A stretch of DNA of 64,000 nucleotides from the NCBI RefSeq assembly GCF_000283155.1, contig NW_004454166.1, forward strand, positions 12,988,070-13,052,069. The letters are read 5' to 3'. This stretch comes from Ceratotherium simum simum. Taxonomy: Eukaryota; Chordata; Mammalia; Perissodactyla; Rhinocerotidae. This document shows, in pieces, positions 11,490 to 24,099 of the stretch. The notes below the pieces were generated by a model. It was given only the letters and a program-made list of their open reading frames with translations. It was not told the DNA's origin and did not search any database. Made by a program: the position numbers and the translations under genes. Positions within the stretch are counted from its first letter, which is position 1, and the number at the start of each line of letters is the position of its first letter.

Positions 11490-12550
11490 ACCACAAAGTC
11501 TGGAAAGGAGTAGCTACAGGAAGCCCTCACCAAACAAGTCCTTCTTGGGGAGCAGAGTCATCCAAAACAGCTTGAGACCTGAACTCACAGGGAGCAACAC
11601 CACTCATCTCCCTGCCTTCTTAAGCAGAATGTACTGAACGTAAAACCTTACTAAGTACAGACTGACATCCTGGAATCCAGTGATGCTCTTCCAAACACAG
11701 CAGGCTGTAGAGAACTCTACTCTGGAGTTCTTGCATCCATATTTCCTAATTTTTCTTCCTCCCATCTCAATACATCACTTTTCACAAGGACCAGCAACCA
11801 ATGGTTTTGAGTCAGTATGTCTCTCTGTAGCAGCTCCTTGTGATCTGACAGTAGCTAGAAATAACCAAGCTCATGAAAATCATGTGCAAAATAAGAGGAC
11901 AGAGTTGCCAACCAAAGAATGGATCAGGCAGGCAGCCAGCAGGGAAAGGGATGGACATTGTGATATCTTGGCCGGCCAGTCAGAGGTTCCTATTTTGCTT
12001 ACTTGTTGGTTCCCAGCCATGCTCCTGATAAGGAAGACTGCTGCAAGCTGATGTCTTAACTGCCTTCCAAATAAATTAACTAATCTGACCCTCTCAGATA
12101 ATGTGCAACTGGCAATGTCTTACAGCAACCTGACCCGAGTTCAATGTAACAGGCTGACTGTGGTCCTGGAAGAACAAAGAAGATAGAAGCCAATCCATCT
12201 AAATCTCATTAGTTTCAATAGCCTAAGATGCCAGGCAGCCCAGGTAAGTTTGAAAGGAGGAAATTAGCTGTGTGTGAGTGTGCCAGTCAAGTGTATACAT
12301 CCTAGTTGTGAACTAAAATGGAAAAGCATGGCCTCTGAGCAGTGAAAGGATTTCAGGAACCATCTCCTTGCAGGCACATGGTGCTCTCCTCTGTCCACCT
12401 GCTCCACACCGAGTAGAAGGCATGTCCCTCTGCACCCACCTTCACAAAGGCTCTCTCCCTTTTGTCTCCATCATGGCTCAGGCCACATCACCCTATATGG
12501 ACCACAGGAACAGTCCTTTGAGTGGTCCTGCTACCTCTAGCGTCTCCCTC
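11490..12550. other. Unassigned intron DNA
   Basis: No repeat or gene recognised. The 123-codon frame at 11680-12051 lacks recognisable features. Confidence 0.4.
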
Positions 12551-12559
12551 CTGAAACCC

Positions 12560-12970
12560 ATCTTCCCTGTGTTTGCCAGAATGGTCTTCACACAACACAG
12601 CCCTCATCTCAGTCACTTCTCTGTACAAAGACATTCCCCAGAGGATGAAGTGCAGGGTCCTCAGCCTGGTGTCAGGGACTCTGCACTATCAATACCAACC
12701 CAACCCAATACTCCTTCAGACCCCACACATACCCTGGGCTCTAGTCAAACAGTGGAACGTGTTCTCCAAGTATGACGCACCCCCCAAAGTACAGAGCAAG
12801 TCCCACCCCTATAGCTTTGCCTGGGTGCGCTCCTCCTATGTCCCCATTCCTATCCCCACCTGTAGCACGCCAATTCCCAGAGCCACTTTCAAGTAACACT
12901 TGTCATTATTAAACTTCTTGGTTGTCGTGTTCATCTTTGCTTCTCTACCATCTGACGTTCTGAAGCTCAA
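12560..12970 (+). mobile_element. L2 LINE 3' region, diverged
   Basis: TTCCCCAGAGGATGAAGTGC AGGGTCCTCAGCCTGG, then cysteine/proline-rich-looking pyrimidine stretches and TCAATAAACATAAATG at the end, follow the L2 layout. Confidence 0.5.
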
Positions 12971-12979
12971 TAAACATAA

Positions 12980-13500
12980 ATGCTGATATGGATTAAGGAG
13001 AATCCTCAGTTCCCACAACAGTCTTCAAATGACCCACTTTTCAGAAGTCTGATCTTCCTGGTCCCTCTCTGCTGGGAATTCTCTATAGGCAGTTGGGACC
13101 TGGGTGCAGAACCCTGGTACTACCATCTTCCCTTTCGGACTCCCCCCTGTTCTAATGCAGATTAGAACATTGGTGTTTTGGAAACCATACCACACCGTGG
13201 CCTATCTTTATGGCTAATGAAAATGCTATGCCTTATAGACACAAAATATTATCAAGTTCTGGATGTTTACATATGGGTTAAAAAATAACCAAAATAATTG
13301 TGGTGATGGTTTCTAAACCTAAGTGCAGGCTTTTGTATTTGTTCCAAATAAATTTCATGTAATTTATATTGGCCCCTGATTTATCCTGTTAAGAACATTG
13401 TGAGTCCCAGGCTGTTATCCCATATACCAGTTACTGATCTCAGTTTTACAACATGTGGGAAATTTGATAAGCAGGTGGGGGGTGGAGGAGGGGTGGTTGT
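12980..13500. other. Unassigned intron DNA, AT-rich in 13200-13400
   Basis: Nothing recognised. Confidence 0.4.
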
Positions 13501-13514
13501 CTTTCTTTAGTTCT

Positions 13515-13757
13515 TTTTTTTTGTGTGAGGAAGATCAGTCCTGAGCTAACATCTGACACCAATCCTCCTCTTTTTGCTGAGGAAGACTGGCCCCGGGCTA
13601 ACATCTGCGCCCACCTTCCTCTACTTTACATGGGACGCCGCCACAGCATGGCTCAACAAGCAGTGTGTCTGTGTGCGCCCGGGATCCGAACCGGTGAACC
13701 CCGGGCTGCCACAGCGGAGGGCGCGCACTTAACCGTTTGCACCACCGGGCCAGCCCC
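13515..13757 (-). mobile_element. ERE SINE, minus strand
   Basis: Reads TGAGGAAGATCAGTCCTGAG…GGGATCCGAACC…CCACCGGGCCAGCCCC. A perfect 11-bp target duplication TCTTTAGTTCT lies at 13504-13514 and 13758-13768. The tail has a doubled GAGGAAGA-TGGCCC module. Confidence 0.96.
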
Positions 13758-13879
13758 TCTTTAGTTCTACAGTACACTCATCTGATGGTGGCCTCAACTC
13801 GATTACAAATGCACACAATTATACCACGTGGGGCCGTGCCCTGGGACTCTCAGAGGCAAAAATAAGAATCCAGCTCTAC

Positions 13880-13985
13880 CTCTTTTCTAGCAATGTGACC
13901 ATGACCTTAAGCAACCCTCCTGAGTCTCGGCTGCTTCATCTGAAAAATGGGGTACTCTGAACTGCCCTGTCCACCTTTAAGTCAT
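13880..13985 (+). mobile_element. MIR SINE fragment
   Basis: CAATGTGACCATGACCTTAA GCAA, then CTTCATCTGAAAAATGGGGT. Confidence 0.65.
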
Positions 13986-13999
13986 TGTATTAATAAAAA

Positions 14000-14770
14000 A
14001 GCAAGAAAGCGAATGAGCATGCACTGTGAACTGCGGTGTCCTATACACACAAAGGAATTTTATTATTACTTTCACCCAAAGCTTATTTCTCTGTCTCGTC
14101 CACACGAATGACACAATGTGCGTTTTTCCAAACGCTTAACAAAAATCAAGGTATAGGGAGTCCACGAGCTAAGTAATCCCATTTAAAGAAAAATTGAGGC
14201 TACTCTGGTTTTGGGATTTTTGTAAACCCATGTTGGTCTCTAGAGATCAATTTCTTCCTTTCCAAGTTCTGAAACACCCCCAGTTTAAACAGCTCTCAGG
14301 ACTCCACCTGGTCTCATCAGTTGGCTTCCTGGTCAGCAGTTCCCAGAAGGCACCTGCCTGAAGGCCTGTTTTACTCGTTTCTAAGAAGTGCTAATTTCAC
14401 GGTTAGTTACTAGCTCCTCCCCCATCACATCCACAACTGGATAACTTGCTAGTTTTCTATGAGCCTCAGTAGGAAACTAGCCTCTAATACACACAACGGC
14501 CCAGGAGTCTCTGTCCTCACTGCCATCACTACGAAGTCATCATAAACAAATATAAACTATTTACTCGATGATGTCCTAAACACAAATATCTGAAATTACC
14601 AAATAAAGTTATCTGGAAATTTCATCATGAGTGAGAAATACCATCTCAGCCATCAGCAAGATTTGGTGACTCAAAACCGGAATGTACTGAGGCAAAGACC
14701 ATGCAGAAGTGTGTATAATCTGCAGGATTTAAGGCCAGGCTGTCCATAAATCCCACCTCCCAGTTGCAGA
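14000..14770. other. Unassigned intron DNA
   Basis: No repeat or exon recognised. Confidence 0.4.
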
Positions 14771-14779
14771 GTGCTTCAA

Positions 14780-14905
14780 TGTAGACAAAGGTTCCGTGTC
14801 CCCATTTTGCAGAGAAGAAGACTGAACCTCAGAGAAGTTACATGACCAGGTCCATATTGCTTATAAGTGGCAGAACTAAAATCAGGACCCAGCCTTCCTG
14901 ATTCT
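14780..14905 (-). mobile_element. MIR SINE, minus strand
   Basis: CCCCATTTTGCAGAGAAGAA GACTGA, then GAAGTTACATGACCAGGTCC and AAGTGGCAGAACTAAAATCA. Confidence 0.8.
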
Positions 14906-15059
14906 TAGGACAGAGGTTTTTCTAGCTCATCCCACTGCTTCTCTAGTCAACTCAGTGCCTCTTTGGCTCCGAGCACGCGCAACGTGCCCTGCACACAAGA
15001 AATATTTCTTAAGTCCAATTCAACACGCATGCTGAGAGCCTACTTCATGCGTGGTCTTG

Positions 15060-16425
15060 GCTACAGCTGAGAAACAAGGCCACACAGTCCAACACAAACA
15101 GATCTCATGGTGGGGAGGTGATTCCCGTTCTGTTTGAAGGGCAGGAAAGTTGCAGAATGGAAAGTAGATTATTTGCTCACAAACTAACACAGAAGCCAAA
15201 ACACTGTAGTGAAGGGGACATAGCAGATTGAGCGGCTCCTGGAAATTCAATTCTGGTAAAACAGAACACATGTTACTAATGTCCTGACTTGCCGGGTTAA
15301 CAATCTCTTGGAAATCAAAGGAGGCAACAAAAACAACTCTCCTTAATCTTGATCAACAAGGAAGTAAGAACAATCTTAGAAGAGAGTGACTGTCATCTTG
15401 GCGTGCGAGTCAGTAAAAGGCAGCACTGCTGATCAGTTCCACCGGGACCCAGGGCTCTGCTTCAACCACGGGCAGAGGGCTCTCGATGTGTATACCAGGT
15501 CTGGGCAGGCAGATTTTAGGTTTAACCATTCCACCACTGAACACAGCCACATTGGCTCCAACTGATGGAGAGATCAACTTAAAACACTGAGACTTCGTGT
15601 TGCATTATTAACTACTGATCAGCTTCTGTTCCAGGCTGATACACCATCTTCGGGCCAAGCTATATTTACATCTCAGCAGAGATTCAAAGCTCTCATTTGC
15701 TCCTTTAACAGCACCTGCCTCATAGGGCTGCTGTGAGAATTAAATAACCCCACCGGCCACCATCATATGAACCTTCTCTTAATGCGGAATACCTAACATC
15801 TCCTAGTGACCTCAATTTCTGTCTGCCTGTAGTTCTTTCCAAGCATGCCTAACACAAATGCTTCAATAGTTACTCTAAGGGAGGGTTTCCCACTGATTCC
15901 CCAAGATGCTGAATGAAGTCTGGACACCTAAAGCTCCTTGATCCTGGCTGCCCTGAAAACTGGTTTTACCCAACACTTCAAATACTATGCCTCCCACTCT
16001 CAACAAGAAACGTCAAAACAGCACACGTTGAACACTCTTTAATTTTCTGGTGACACTACTATCAGGGCATTTCAATATATCTCCCAACTGACAGGGACAC
16101 TAACAAAATATCAGATAACCGCCCTAACACAAAGGTCCACTGGACAAATTCCTCTTGCAGTTCTGGATTGGGAGCCTCTCCACGTCACCTTTAGTGTTAG
16201 GTAAGGTGAGTCATGCAACTTGCCACAGTGCTCTCTGGCATACTGAGTCCACTCAGATCCCTAGTGAATGGGAACGGGGGCAGGAGACTGCCCTGAATGA
16301 CCTCTAAGGCAGATGCTTCCCACCCCAGTGGTCTCCATCTTACATCAAGACAAGCAAGTATATGGGGACTTAAAAGGTCCCAGTGGCAAGCATCCAAAGT
16401 GACGGATTTAGTGTTATTCTTTTAA
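15060..16425. other. Unassigned intron DNA
   Basis: A short MIR-like patch near 15715-15750 (CTGCCTCATAGGGCTGCTGT GAGAATTAAAT). Otherwise nothing recognised. Confidence 0.4.
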
Positions 16426-16429
16426 ACTG

Positions 16430-16927
16430 TGGTGCTTATAAACACGGCCGCAAGGTCTTTGTCCTTTTCCCTTGAATCTGGAAGAGGCTGGCACTGCTTC
16501 AACCAAATAGAATACGGTGTTAGTGATGTTTAATGATCTCCAAGGCGAAGTGACAGGTCCCTTGGGACGCTTGCCCGGTTGGGGGGCAGGGGGGAGCCAG
16601 CCACCATGTAAAAAGTCCAACTACCCTGGGACTGACATGCTGAAGAGGCCATGAGCAGATGTTCCAGTCATCTGTCGCAGCTGAGCCCAGTCATCCCTGC
16701 TAAGGTACCAGATGTGAGTGCAGTCATCCTGGACCCTCCACACCAGCCCTTCTTCCAAGCAAGCACTCCTGGGTGACCTTGGTCAATACCTAGGAGCAGA
16801 AGAATCTCCCAACTGAGCCCCACCCAAATTCTCGACCAACAGAATCCATGAGCTATGAAAAATGGTGGTTGTTTTAAGCCACTAAGCTTTGGGGAGTTTG
16901 TTATGCAACAACAGATAACTAGAATGA
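16430..16927 (+). mobile_element. MaLR (MLT1-type) LTR, old
   Basis: The 3' end is diagnostic: TTGTTTTAAGCCACTAAGCT TTGGGGAGTTTGTTATGCAA CAACAGATAACTAGAA. The preceding CCCAACTGAGCCCCACCCAA and AATCCATGAGC are also MLT1-like. The 5' limit is uncertain. Confidence 0.7.
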
Positions 16928-17229
16928 AAACCATACACATACACAGATATAGCATGTGTGCATGGCATATGTGTGTGCACATAAAAGATTTAGTATGTAA
17001 AAGTTTTTCATAACTTTAAAAAACGTTTCTCAGGAAATTCGCACACTCTGATGCTAACTTAGGTATCACCTCCTCGGAGACAAGGGAGTAGAATAATAAA
17101 CATGAATTCTTTAAAAAAAAAAGGATACACAAACTAAAAAACTTCTTTGAAGGCCACTAACTCTGTTTAGGAAACAGACATAAAGATCAAGGGTTGGAAT
17201 GTCCGAGGCTGCCTTACTCTATCTTCACC

Positions 17230-17492
17230 AACTACATACTAAGAACTCGATAAACTGCATTGGAAAGTGGGGGAGGGGACTGTTACGGATTAAAGGAGAC
17301 TTAAGAGACATATTTACCAAATACAATGTGTGGTGTGTAGTTGGCTCCTGATTCAAATAAACCAAGTGTAAAAAGGTTTTTGAGATGACTGGGGAAAACT
17401 GAATAAGGACTTGGTGTTAGATGACATTAAGGAATCATTGTTCCTTTTGTTGAGTATGATAATTTTAACATGGAGATACACACACACATTTC

Positions 17493-17528
<36 letters not shown>

Positions 17529-17700
17529 ATATATATAAAATGAGATACCCACATAAGGTTAGATGATAAGTTGTCTGCAAGTTGTTTTAAAATACTCCAG
17601 AAAAATAACAATAAATGGGTGCTGTGCATATGAGAGTTTCATCATACTGTTCTCTCTACTTTGCATATTTGAAAATTTCCATAATAAAAACTTAAAGAAA
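17230..17700 (+). mobile_element. Old interspersed repeat, copy 2 of three
   Basis: GGATTAAAGGAGACTTAAGA GACATATTTACCAAATACAA TGTGTGG, TGATTCAAATAAACC, TGACATTAAGGAATCATTGT TCC, and the end CATATTTGAAAATTTCCATA ATAAAA. The same order is seen at 28400-29283. Interrupted by a CA/TA microsatellite. Confidence 0.6.
17478..17540 (+). repeat. (CA)n/(TA)n compound microsatellite
   Basis: ACACACACAC, then ATACATACATATATA and a TATATATATATATATATAT run. Confidence 0.9.
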
Positions 17701-17704
17701 ACCT

Positions 17705-18370
17705 CACAAACTGCAAAGAAGTTGGGGGTTGGAGGGTGTCAGCCCGGTCTGGCCTGAGCCTCGCCTTGAGAATCCAAGCTCTGGGTGGGAAGAGGAGTCA
17801 TGTCCACAGTGAGGGTGAGAGTGCTCCGGATGCACAAGGGGAAATGATTCCCAGCCACTAACAACTAATTTTCTTCCATGTCACTAAAACATAATATCGT
17901 ACACAGATCTCTGTGGGGATCCAACTCAGTACCTACCTATGTACCTGAAGACACATTTCACCCCCACATTCATTCCCGCTTATCAAGGGGCTGCGCTACC
18001 CTACTTTGTGCCCAACTGCACAGACACAAATAGCACACATTCACAGCAAAAAATAAAGTACATGCAGCAATGAAAGCTAAAATTTTTTTAGCTTTGGACA
18101 CCAAAGTTAACAATCTTCCCTATCTAATTTCATGGAAACAATGATTTCATCCCTTAGAATGTTCCTGACAGATACAGAACTGATTTTTAACCTTCAACTA
18201 AAGCACCATAATCTATAACCCAGCAGAATCAAAACATTTGACATGGAACAGGACAAGCTCCTCTGAGGACATCCTTGGATAGCCACAGTGAGCCGGGCTT
18301 GGTATGGAGCCCTACTCAGCAACCGAGTTACCGAGTGACAACACAAGAATGTTCTAGAAATCAGCATATT
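17705..18370. other. Unassigned intron DNA
   Basis: No repeat or exon recognised. Confidence 0.4.
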
Positions 18371-18374
18371 CAAG

Positions 18375-18480
18375 TCCGTCATTTTACAGATGGGTACAAC
18401 GAGGCCAGAGGCAGGTCATGTTGCCAGGCAGGCAGCCACTGCAAAGCCAGGAACAGACCACGAGCCTTCTGACCCTGAGA
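18375..18480 (-). mobile_element. MIR SINE fragment, minus strand
   Basis: CATTTTACAGATGGGTACAA CGAGGCCAGAGGCAGGTCAT is a diverged reverse MIR. Confidence 0.6.
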
Positions 18481-18739
18481 CTAACAATTTTCTTTCTTAG
18501 AACCATCTGGAGTCAACTGCATGACAGATGTTACCTGAACAGGAAAAGAAAGGGCGAGCCTGGAGTTTCTGCTCTGGAAAGGTTAAGAACAAAATAGGCA
18601 ACACCCAAAACCAGAAATCTCAGTGTTAAAAACTCCTTGACTATAAAAAGTGCTTGGTCTGGGGAAATATTTTTGGCTTTTTTAAATGGTGGACCAGGAA
18701 AAAAAAAAAAACCCAGACCACAGGAGAAAGGAAAAAGAA

Positions 18740-18975
18740 AATGAAACAAATTTGTGCCTGACTAAACAGTAACATGCAATTAAAATGATGGATGTCTCTG
18801 TGCCAGAGGTTGAATTTGAAACAAGCTGCTGGAAGAAGGGCAGCCCTGAAAATAAATTGCCAAATTATTTTTTGCAGCCAGATTGCAGATTCCCGCTCCG
18901 TGCAATTCTGAAAGCAAATAACTCCACATAAATAAATAGGCAACAAATTCCCAGGAAACCCGGCCAAGAAACGTG
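18740..18975. promoter_or_regulatory. Repeat-free block, candidate conserved non-coding element
   Basis: No repeat motif. It is rich in homeodomain-like (CAATTAAAATGATGG) and AT-rich binding-site-like strings within an otherwise repeat-dense intron. Conservation cannot be tested from one sequence. Confidence 0.2.
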
Positions 18976-19433
18976 AAGAGAAAGAACTAACTTTGGGTGG
19001 AAGATGGCCCCCACCCATCCTGCCACCTAGGAATGTGACTAAATTTGCAGAGTAAGGCATGTCAGTGCCACCTCGCATACACGAAGCATCCCTAGACTAC
19101 CCAGTCCTGTAACGACTGCTCCCCTTTTCTCTGTGGAGCCCTTTCCGGCTCTGAAAGCACAGTTCTGGATGTCACAACACACTCTGTGATGCAGTGGCTG
19201 GAGGCACTGGCCTGAGCCCCAGCTCTGTTACTTAGCTCAGGTCGAGCCCAGTGTCAGGAAATTTCTTACCTGGTCATGATGGCTGAGGATGACGTGAAAT
19301 GAAATGATGGATTTAACATGGCTTGGCCCCCTGGTTTGCCCATAGGACAGCCCAGTGATAGAGGGGCCTCACTCTAGGTAGCACGCTCTTCAAAGAAAGA
19401 GATGAGCTTTATGGAGATTAAGTGACAGGGGAG

Positions 19434-19850
19434 TGTTAGGGGCTGAATCGTGTCCCCTCAAAATTCCCAGTTGAAGCCCTAATCCCCCAGTGCCTGGGAA
19501 TGTGGCTGTATTTGAACACAGCCTTTGAAGAGGCAATTAAGTTCAAATGAGTTCATTAGGGTGGGCCCTAATCCTATTTGACTGTCCTTATAAAGAGAGA
19601 GACTGGGTCACACGCAGCGACATCAGGGATGCCCGAACACAGGGACAAGACCACGTGAAGACAGACGGAGAAGACGCAGTGAGAGGGTAGCCATCTACAA
19701 GCCAAGGAGAGAGGCCTCAGAAGAAACCAACTCCGCCAGCCCCTTGATCTTGGACTTTCAGTTTCCAGAACTGTGAGAAAATAAGTTTCTGTTGTTTAAG
19801 CCACCCAGTCTGTGGTACTCCGTTACGGCAGCCCAAACAGACTAAGACAG
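19434..19850 (+). mobile_element. MLT1 (MaLR) LTR, near full length
   Basis: Starts TGTTAGGGGCTGAATCGTGT CCCC, with CTAATCCCCCAGTGCC, ATTAGGGTGGGCCCTAATCC, GACCACGTGAAGACA and CCATCTACAAGCCAAGGAGA, and ends TGTTTAAGCCACCCAGTCTG…CAGACTAAGACAG. The element order is complete for this LTR class. Confidence 0.88.
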
Positions 19851-19854
19851 GGAG

Positions 19855-19990
19855 GAACGTGGCTTCAAAGTTAGGACCAAGGTTGAATCGGGCTCCACCA
19901 CTCACAACTAGCATGACCCCAACTATGCCCCTTAGCCTTTGGGAGCCTGTTTCTTGCCTATAAAATGGAGAGAACAGAACACCCACCCCA
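19855..19990 (+). mobile_element. MIR SINE
   Basis: ACGTGGCTTCAAAGTTAGGA CC, CACTCACAACTAGCATGACC and TTGCCTATAAAATGGAGAG lie directly after the MLT1 LTR. Confidence 0.65.
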
Positions 19991-19994
19991 CAGA

Positions 19995-21435
19995 GGGCCC
20001 CATCCAGCATGGTCACAGCTGGCCACTGGCAGAGCCAGGGCTGTGCCAAAGACCTCTAAGTCTCAGGAACTTCCCACCACCTCCCTCTGGGGATCCAGAG
20101 CCTTCGCTGGATGGCAGCCCATGGACACTTTCATGGTGCTCCCCGGGACTGAAACTGATGGTGAGACCCGTCCGCAACAGCCTAGGGACTTCTTGAGCCA
20201 CAGCATAGTCTTGGACCCCAAATTCCTTGGGTCACACTCGTGGTCAGTATTCTGTAAGTATGGACAATGAACTCAGCTAACAAATGAGTCTGCATTTTAC
20301 TACTGTTTGTGATCACACCAACTGCAAAGGCACACAGAATTTTAGGGCTATTTACTTGGCTCTGTATGCATGTAAGGTTTTCAAACAGGTTAATGAGTGG
20401 AAAAGCACATCAACTTTTCTCCTTTAACCTTGTCTATGGTGAGCTTGCTGGTACAGTCATAAACTATAACAGAGGCACCACCAGCCATTCATCTCATGGA
20501 GGGATACACAAATAAAGTTGTCTTTTTATAGGTGGCCTTTGATTTTTTATTTTTCTTTTCTCTCTCTCTTTTTTTTTTGTTTTTGGTGAGTCAGTAGTCT
20601 TTTTTAAAGTCTCCTGCAAGAAGGCAGAGAATGACACATTCAGATGGAGAACAGGAGGGTGTGATGCTTCTGACAGCCTCTCTGTAGGGCTGAATTTGTA
20701 AGGATGGCATTATCAAGATTACTTCCCTGAGGTACATGATTTTGTGGTTAGTGTGAGCTGTTGTGAGAAGAATCTTGACTACAAGTTCACCACACAAAAA
20801 GTTAGCCTTTCCTTATCCATTAACTAAGAAAAAATTTTTCTAATCATATACGCATTTTTACAAGCAACAACTGAATACCAAGCAAGGTACAAGCATTAAC
20901 TAGTAGTATTATGGAATGTTACTCTAAAACAGAAAACACAATTAGGAAATTATTTACAGAACGAAACACCTAAGTACAAACATAGTAACTTCTTGTCATT
21001 TTAGCTGCTGTGGGTTGGTCATAAGCTAACCCCAGTTTTCCCAAGTTCAAGCAGAACTAATTCGCCTGGAATGGCTTAACACACAAGACCCTGGTGCCCC
21101 AGGACTTCAAATCCATGTCAAAAGGTATTCCTACAAGACTGCCACTAACCCAGGCATTGAACCCCCCCACCCCATACCTTCTAAGAGACCTACAGAACGT
21201 AAAAGAGGAAAATCCTTATGGGATCACACAGGTGCCCCCATATGCCGGGCTGGGATGGTGCACAGACCAGGAACCTTCACCCGAGTGAAGAGGGTCTGAG
21301 GAATGGAGGACAGGCACCACCCAGATCCAGCCAACAAGTGCCACTCTGTGGGAACTCAGACCTTCCAATGTTTCAAGAAAGGCCACAAATCTGAATTTTT
21401 AAAAGTGAAATGCAGCAATGTTTAAAAGCCTTGTA
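19995..21435. other. Unassigned intron DNA
   Basis: A pyrimidine-rich low-complexity patch at 20535-20590 (TCTCTCTCTC TTTTTTTTTT). The rest is unrecognised. Confidence 0.4.
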
Positions 21436-21439
21436 CAGA

Positions 21440-21780
21440 CCTCTGGTTTACTTTTTAATTGAAGTGTGACATACAAAGACAAAACTGCACACGTCACATG
21501 TGTACAGCTCAAGGAATTATCAGAAGTGAACACACCTGTGCAACCACCACCCAGGTCCCAAAATAGAACATGAGCAGCCTCCCTGTGGGCCTCTTCTTAT
21601 TTTCCACTCTTCCTTCCTTCCCACAGGCACCACAGGTTTGTTCTGCCTGTTTTGAAGTTCACATAAACGCGATCACACAGCACGTCCTCTTCTACAGCTG
21701 CCTGGGGACGCTGCCCCTCCAATGCACAGACCTTGTATCGCTGAACGAAGGCACACGGATGGCACTTTACTAAGCGGAAG
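21440..21780 (-). mobile_element. L1M LINE 3' fragment, minus strand
   Basis: TTTTTAATTGAAGTGTGACA TACAAAGACAAAACTGCACA and CACACCTGTGCAACCACCAC are the antisense of a common L1M 3' UTR. Confidence 0.65.
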
Positions 21781-22189
21781 GGAAATGAGATCCATGTCAA
21801 TTCACCTTTTGTGGAGTCACTCACAGCAGAGAAAGACTTGGACTCACAGGGGCAGGAGTCAGAGATAAGAAGGGACTAGGTCTGAGTGGAGTGGGACAGC
21901 TGAAGTTCCACAGAAGGGGAAGGTCTGTTCCCAGATCAAAGGGACAGCAAAACGACAGGGGACAAAAGGACAGAGGTGGTGGCAGGTGCCAGTGGGCGGA
22001 AGCCAAAGCTCAAAGTTCACGGCCACCAACAAGGCAGAAAGTAAGCAAGCCACGAGAGACCACAGCCAGGGCGGCTGGGACCAACCCCAGAGCCTAGAGC
22101 TCCTGCGTTTTCCCCAGAGGGCAACAAACAGGCCGGATTCCTGGAAGGAGGAATCAACAAAGAGGACCCGTGCCCTGTTTCTTTATAAA

Positions 22190-22840
22190 ACTCTTTATCA
22201 AGGACAATTTTAAATAAAGACAAAGTAAACAGAATAGTATAGTACACCCCTGTCACTCTGCTTCAGCAATGATCAACATTCTGTACCATCTTTTCCTCTA
22301 CTCCTGCCTCCCCCACCCTCCATTAATTTCTTTTTGGCTCATAAACAGTAGAAATTTACTGCTCACAGTTCTGGCGGCTGCAAATCTGAGATCAGGATGC
22401 CAGCCAGCATGATCGAGTGACCCATTAATTTTTTTACACTTCTTTTTCCAGTTTGGTGGTAAATTTACTTACATCGAAATGCACAAATCTGAGCTGTTCC
22501 ATTTTAACAGATGGGAACACCTGCGTAACCCACACCCCTATACCGTTCAGCATATTCCTGTCTCCCCATAAAGCTCCCGGGTGCCCATTCCCAGTCAATC
22601 CCTGGCCATCCCCACTCCCCCAGAAGCAACAGCTATTCTGATTTGTTTTCTCTGCAAATTAGTTTTGCCAGTTCTGGAATCGCATGTAAATGGGATCATA
22701 CCGAGGGTACTCTTGCATAGGGCTTATTGCACGAAGCATAAAATGTGTGAATACAAAATGAGTTTTAAAATTCAGTTTGGGCTAAACTCTATCGACACAT
22801 CTTTATTACCCTTCTCATGCCATCTTATGTGGATAAGCTC
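22190..22840 (-). mobile_element. L1M LINE fragments, minus strand, with a short MaLR patch
   Basis: CAGAATAGTATAGTACACCC, CAGCAATGATCAACATTCTG, GCAAATTAGTTTTGCCAGTT and AATCGCATGTAAATGGGATC match antisense L1M. The inserted patch at 22335-22415 (AGAAATTTACTGCTCACAGT TCTGGCGGCTG) resembles an antisense MaLR fragment. Confidence 0.6.
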
Positions 22841-22844
22841 TAAA

Positions 22845-23165
22845 GCTTTGAGATAAACATTTGAGATAAAAATAACCCACACGGAGATTCAGTCATGATT
22901 TTCAATGAGTTACTCAAGTCCTGCTTTCTTCCCTGGGTCCCACGTTCCAGATGCTGGTTTCTGCACCTACAAATGCAGCAACCACCATCCCCGAGCTCTG
23001 AGAAGCAAGGCAGACCATTATTTTTTTTCCTGTCTCCTGCCCTGGCTCTTCCTCCTTCAGTGAGAAAACTGGGTAAAAGCGTGTAAAAATTGTAGGGCTC
23101 TCTGCAAACGTACAAGACACATCTTCTCGCTAAAGTGGCAGCTGCTTGAGGAGAGAGATGCATTT
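22845..23165. other. Unassigned intron DNA
   Basis: Nothing recognised. Confidence 0.4.
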
Positions 23166-23169
23166 TTGA

Positions 23170-23700
23170 CTCAGTCTTGTATCCACCCGGACCCTGGCTT
23201 GGTTCTGTGTATACAGAAGGCTCTCAATAAATGTCTGTGGGGTTTACGCATGGGGTTTCACATCTCAGCTTCTCCATCAATCCCACTCCTTAACCCAGCC
23301 ACCAAATCTACTGGATTCCAAGTCCTTAAACTCCACTGCAACTGCCCTTCCTTTCCATGCCCAGGATATCTGAGTTCAGACCCGCAATACAGCTAACAGA
23401 CCCTTAGCCTGACCGTCGGCCTTCAACCACCCTGCAGAGCCAAACTCCAAGCATCCAGCGCTCTTAGCCTCCCTTTCCTCCTTCAGCACCTGCCTGAGCT
23501 GCATTCTGCTTTCCAAACACATCCTCCTTGTGCCCTCCTCAGTGAGGCTGGTCACGCTGTTCTTCCTCCTGGACTGCCAATCCTTCTCCACTCAACGTCC
23601 AAGTCAACCCAGCCGTCACCTCCCCTGAAGCCATCACCTGTGGAAATCCACCTCCACTTCCAACAAACCCCCACCAGCTACAGTTGTCTGGCTATGATGG
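23170..23700 (+). mobile_element. L2 LINE fragments (two adjacent 3' regions)
   Basis: 23170-23245 ends TCTCAATAAATGTCTGTGGG. 23290-23700 has the pyrimidine-rich L2 3' UTR texture (TCCTGGACTGCCAATCCTTC TCC, CAGCCGTCACCTCCCCTGAA GCC). Confidence 0.6.
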
Positions 23701-23769
23701 TGCCCAAGTCATCCTACCTGGTACTATGGTTATCTGAGAAGCAAAACGAGGTGGCAGAGAACTCCAAAG

Positions 23770-23890
23770 AATAAATACACCTTTCTGGGCTTAGCTACCT
23801 CCTCAGCCAAATGGGAATGATGGCACTGCTCTGCTGATTTACGAGGATTACGGTGAGGATTAAATGAGATGAAGACTGGGAAAGCACTCG
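23770..23890 (+). mobile_element. MIR SINE fragment
   Basis: CCTCAGCCAAATGGGAATGA TGGCA, then TACGGTGAGGATTAAATGAG and GAAAGCACTC. Confidence 0.7.
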
Positions 23891-24099
23891 AAGATCCAAT
23901 GTTCTCAGCAGGCTCTGTGAACCTATGGCCAACCTCAGCCCTCTTATGAGCCATAAATTCCCAGTAATGAGCCTTCTCACACCACAGCTACTGCGGACTC
24001 TTCTACACCAGGGTACAGCTGCTCCCTCGGCTGCAAAGACAAGATTTCTCCTTCGCCTGACAAGGACCAGATCTCCCCAAGCTTTTCTTCAAATATAAG

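Noticed and set aside
13525..13764. 79-codon frame RKISPELTSDTNPPLF…
   Set aside because: This is the ERE read in reverse; the same RKISPELTS peptide recurs at 27738-27965, as expected for repeated SINE DNA.
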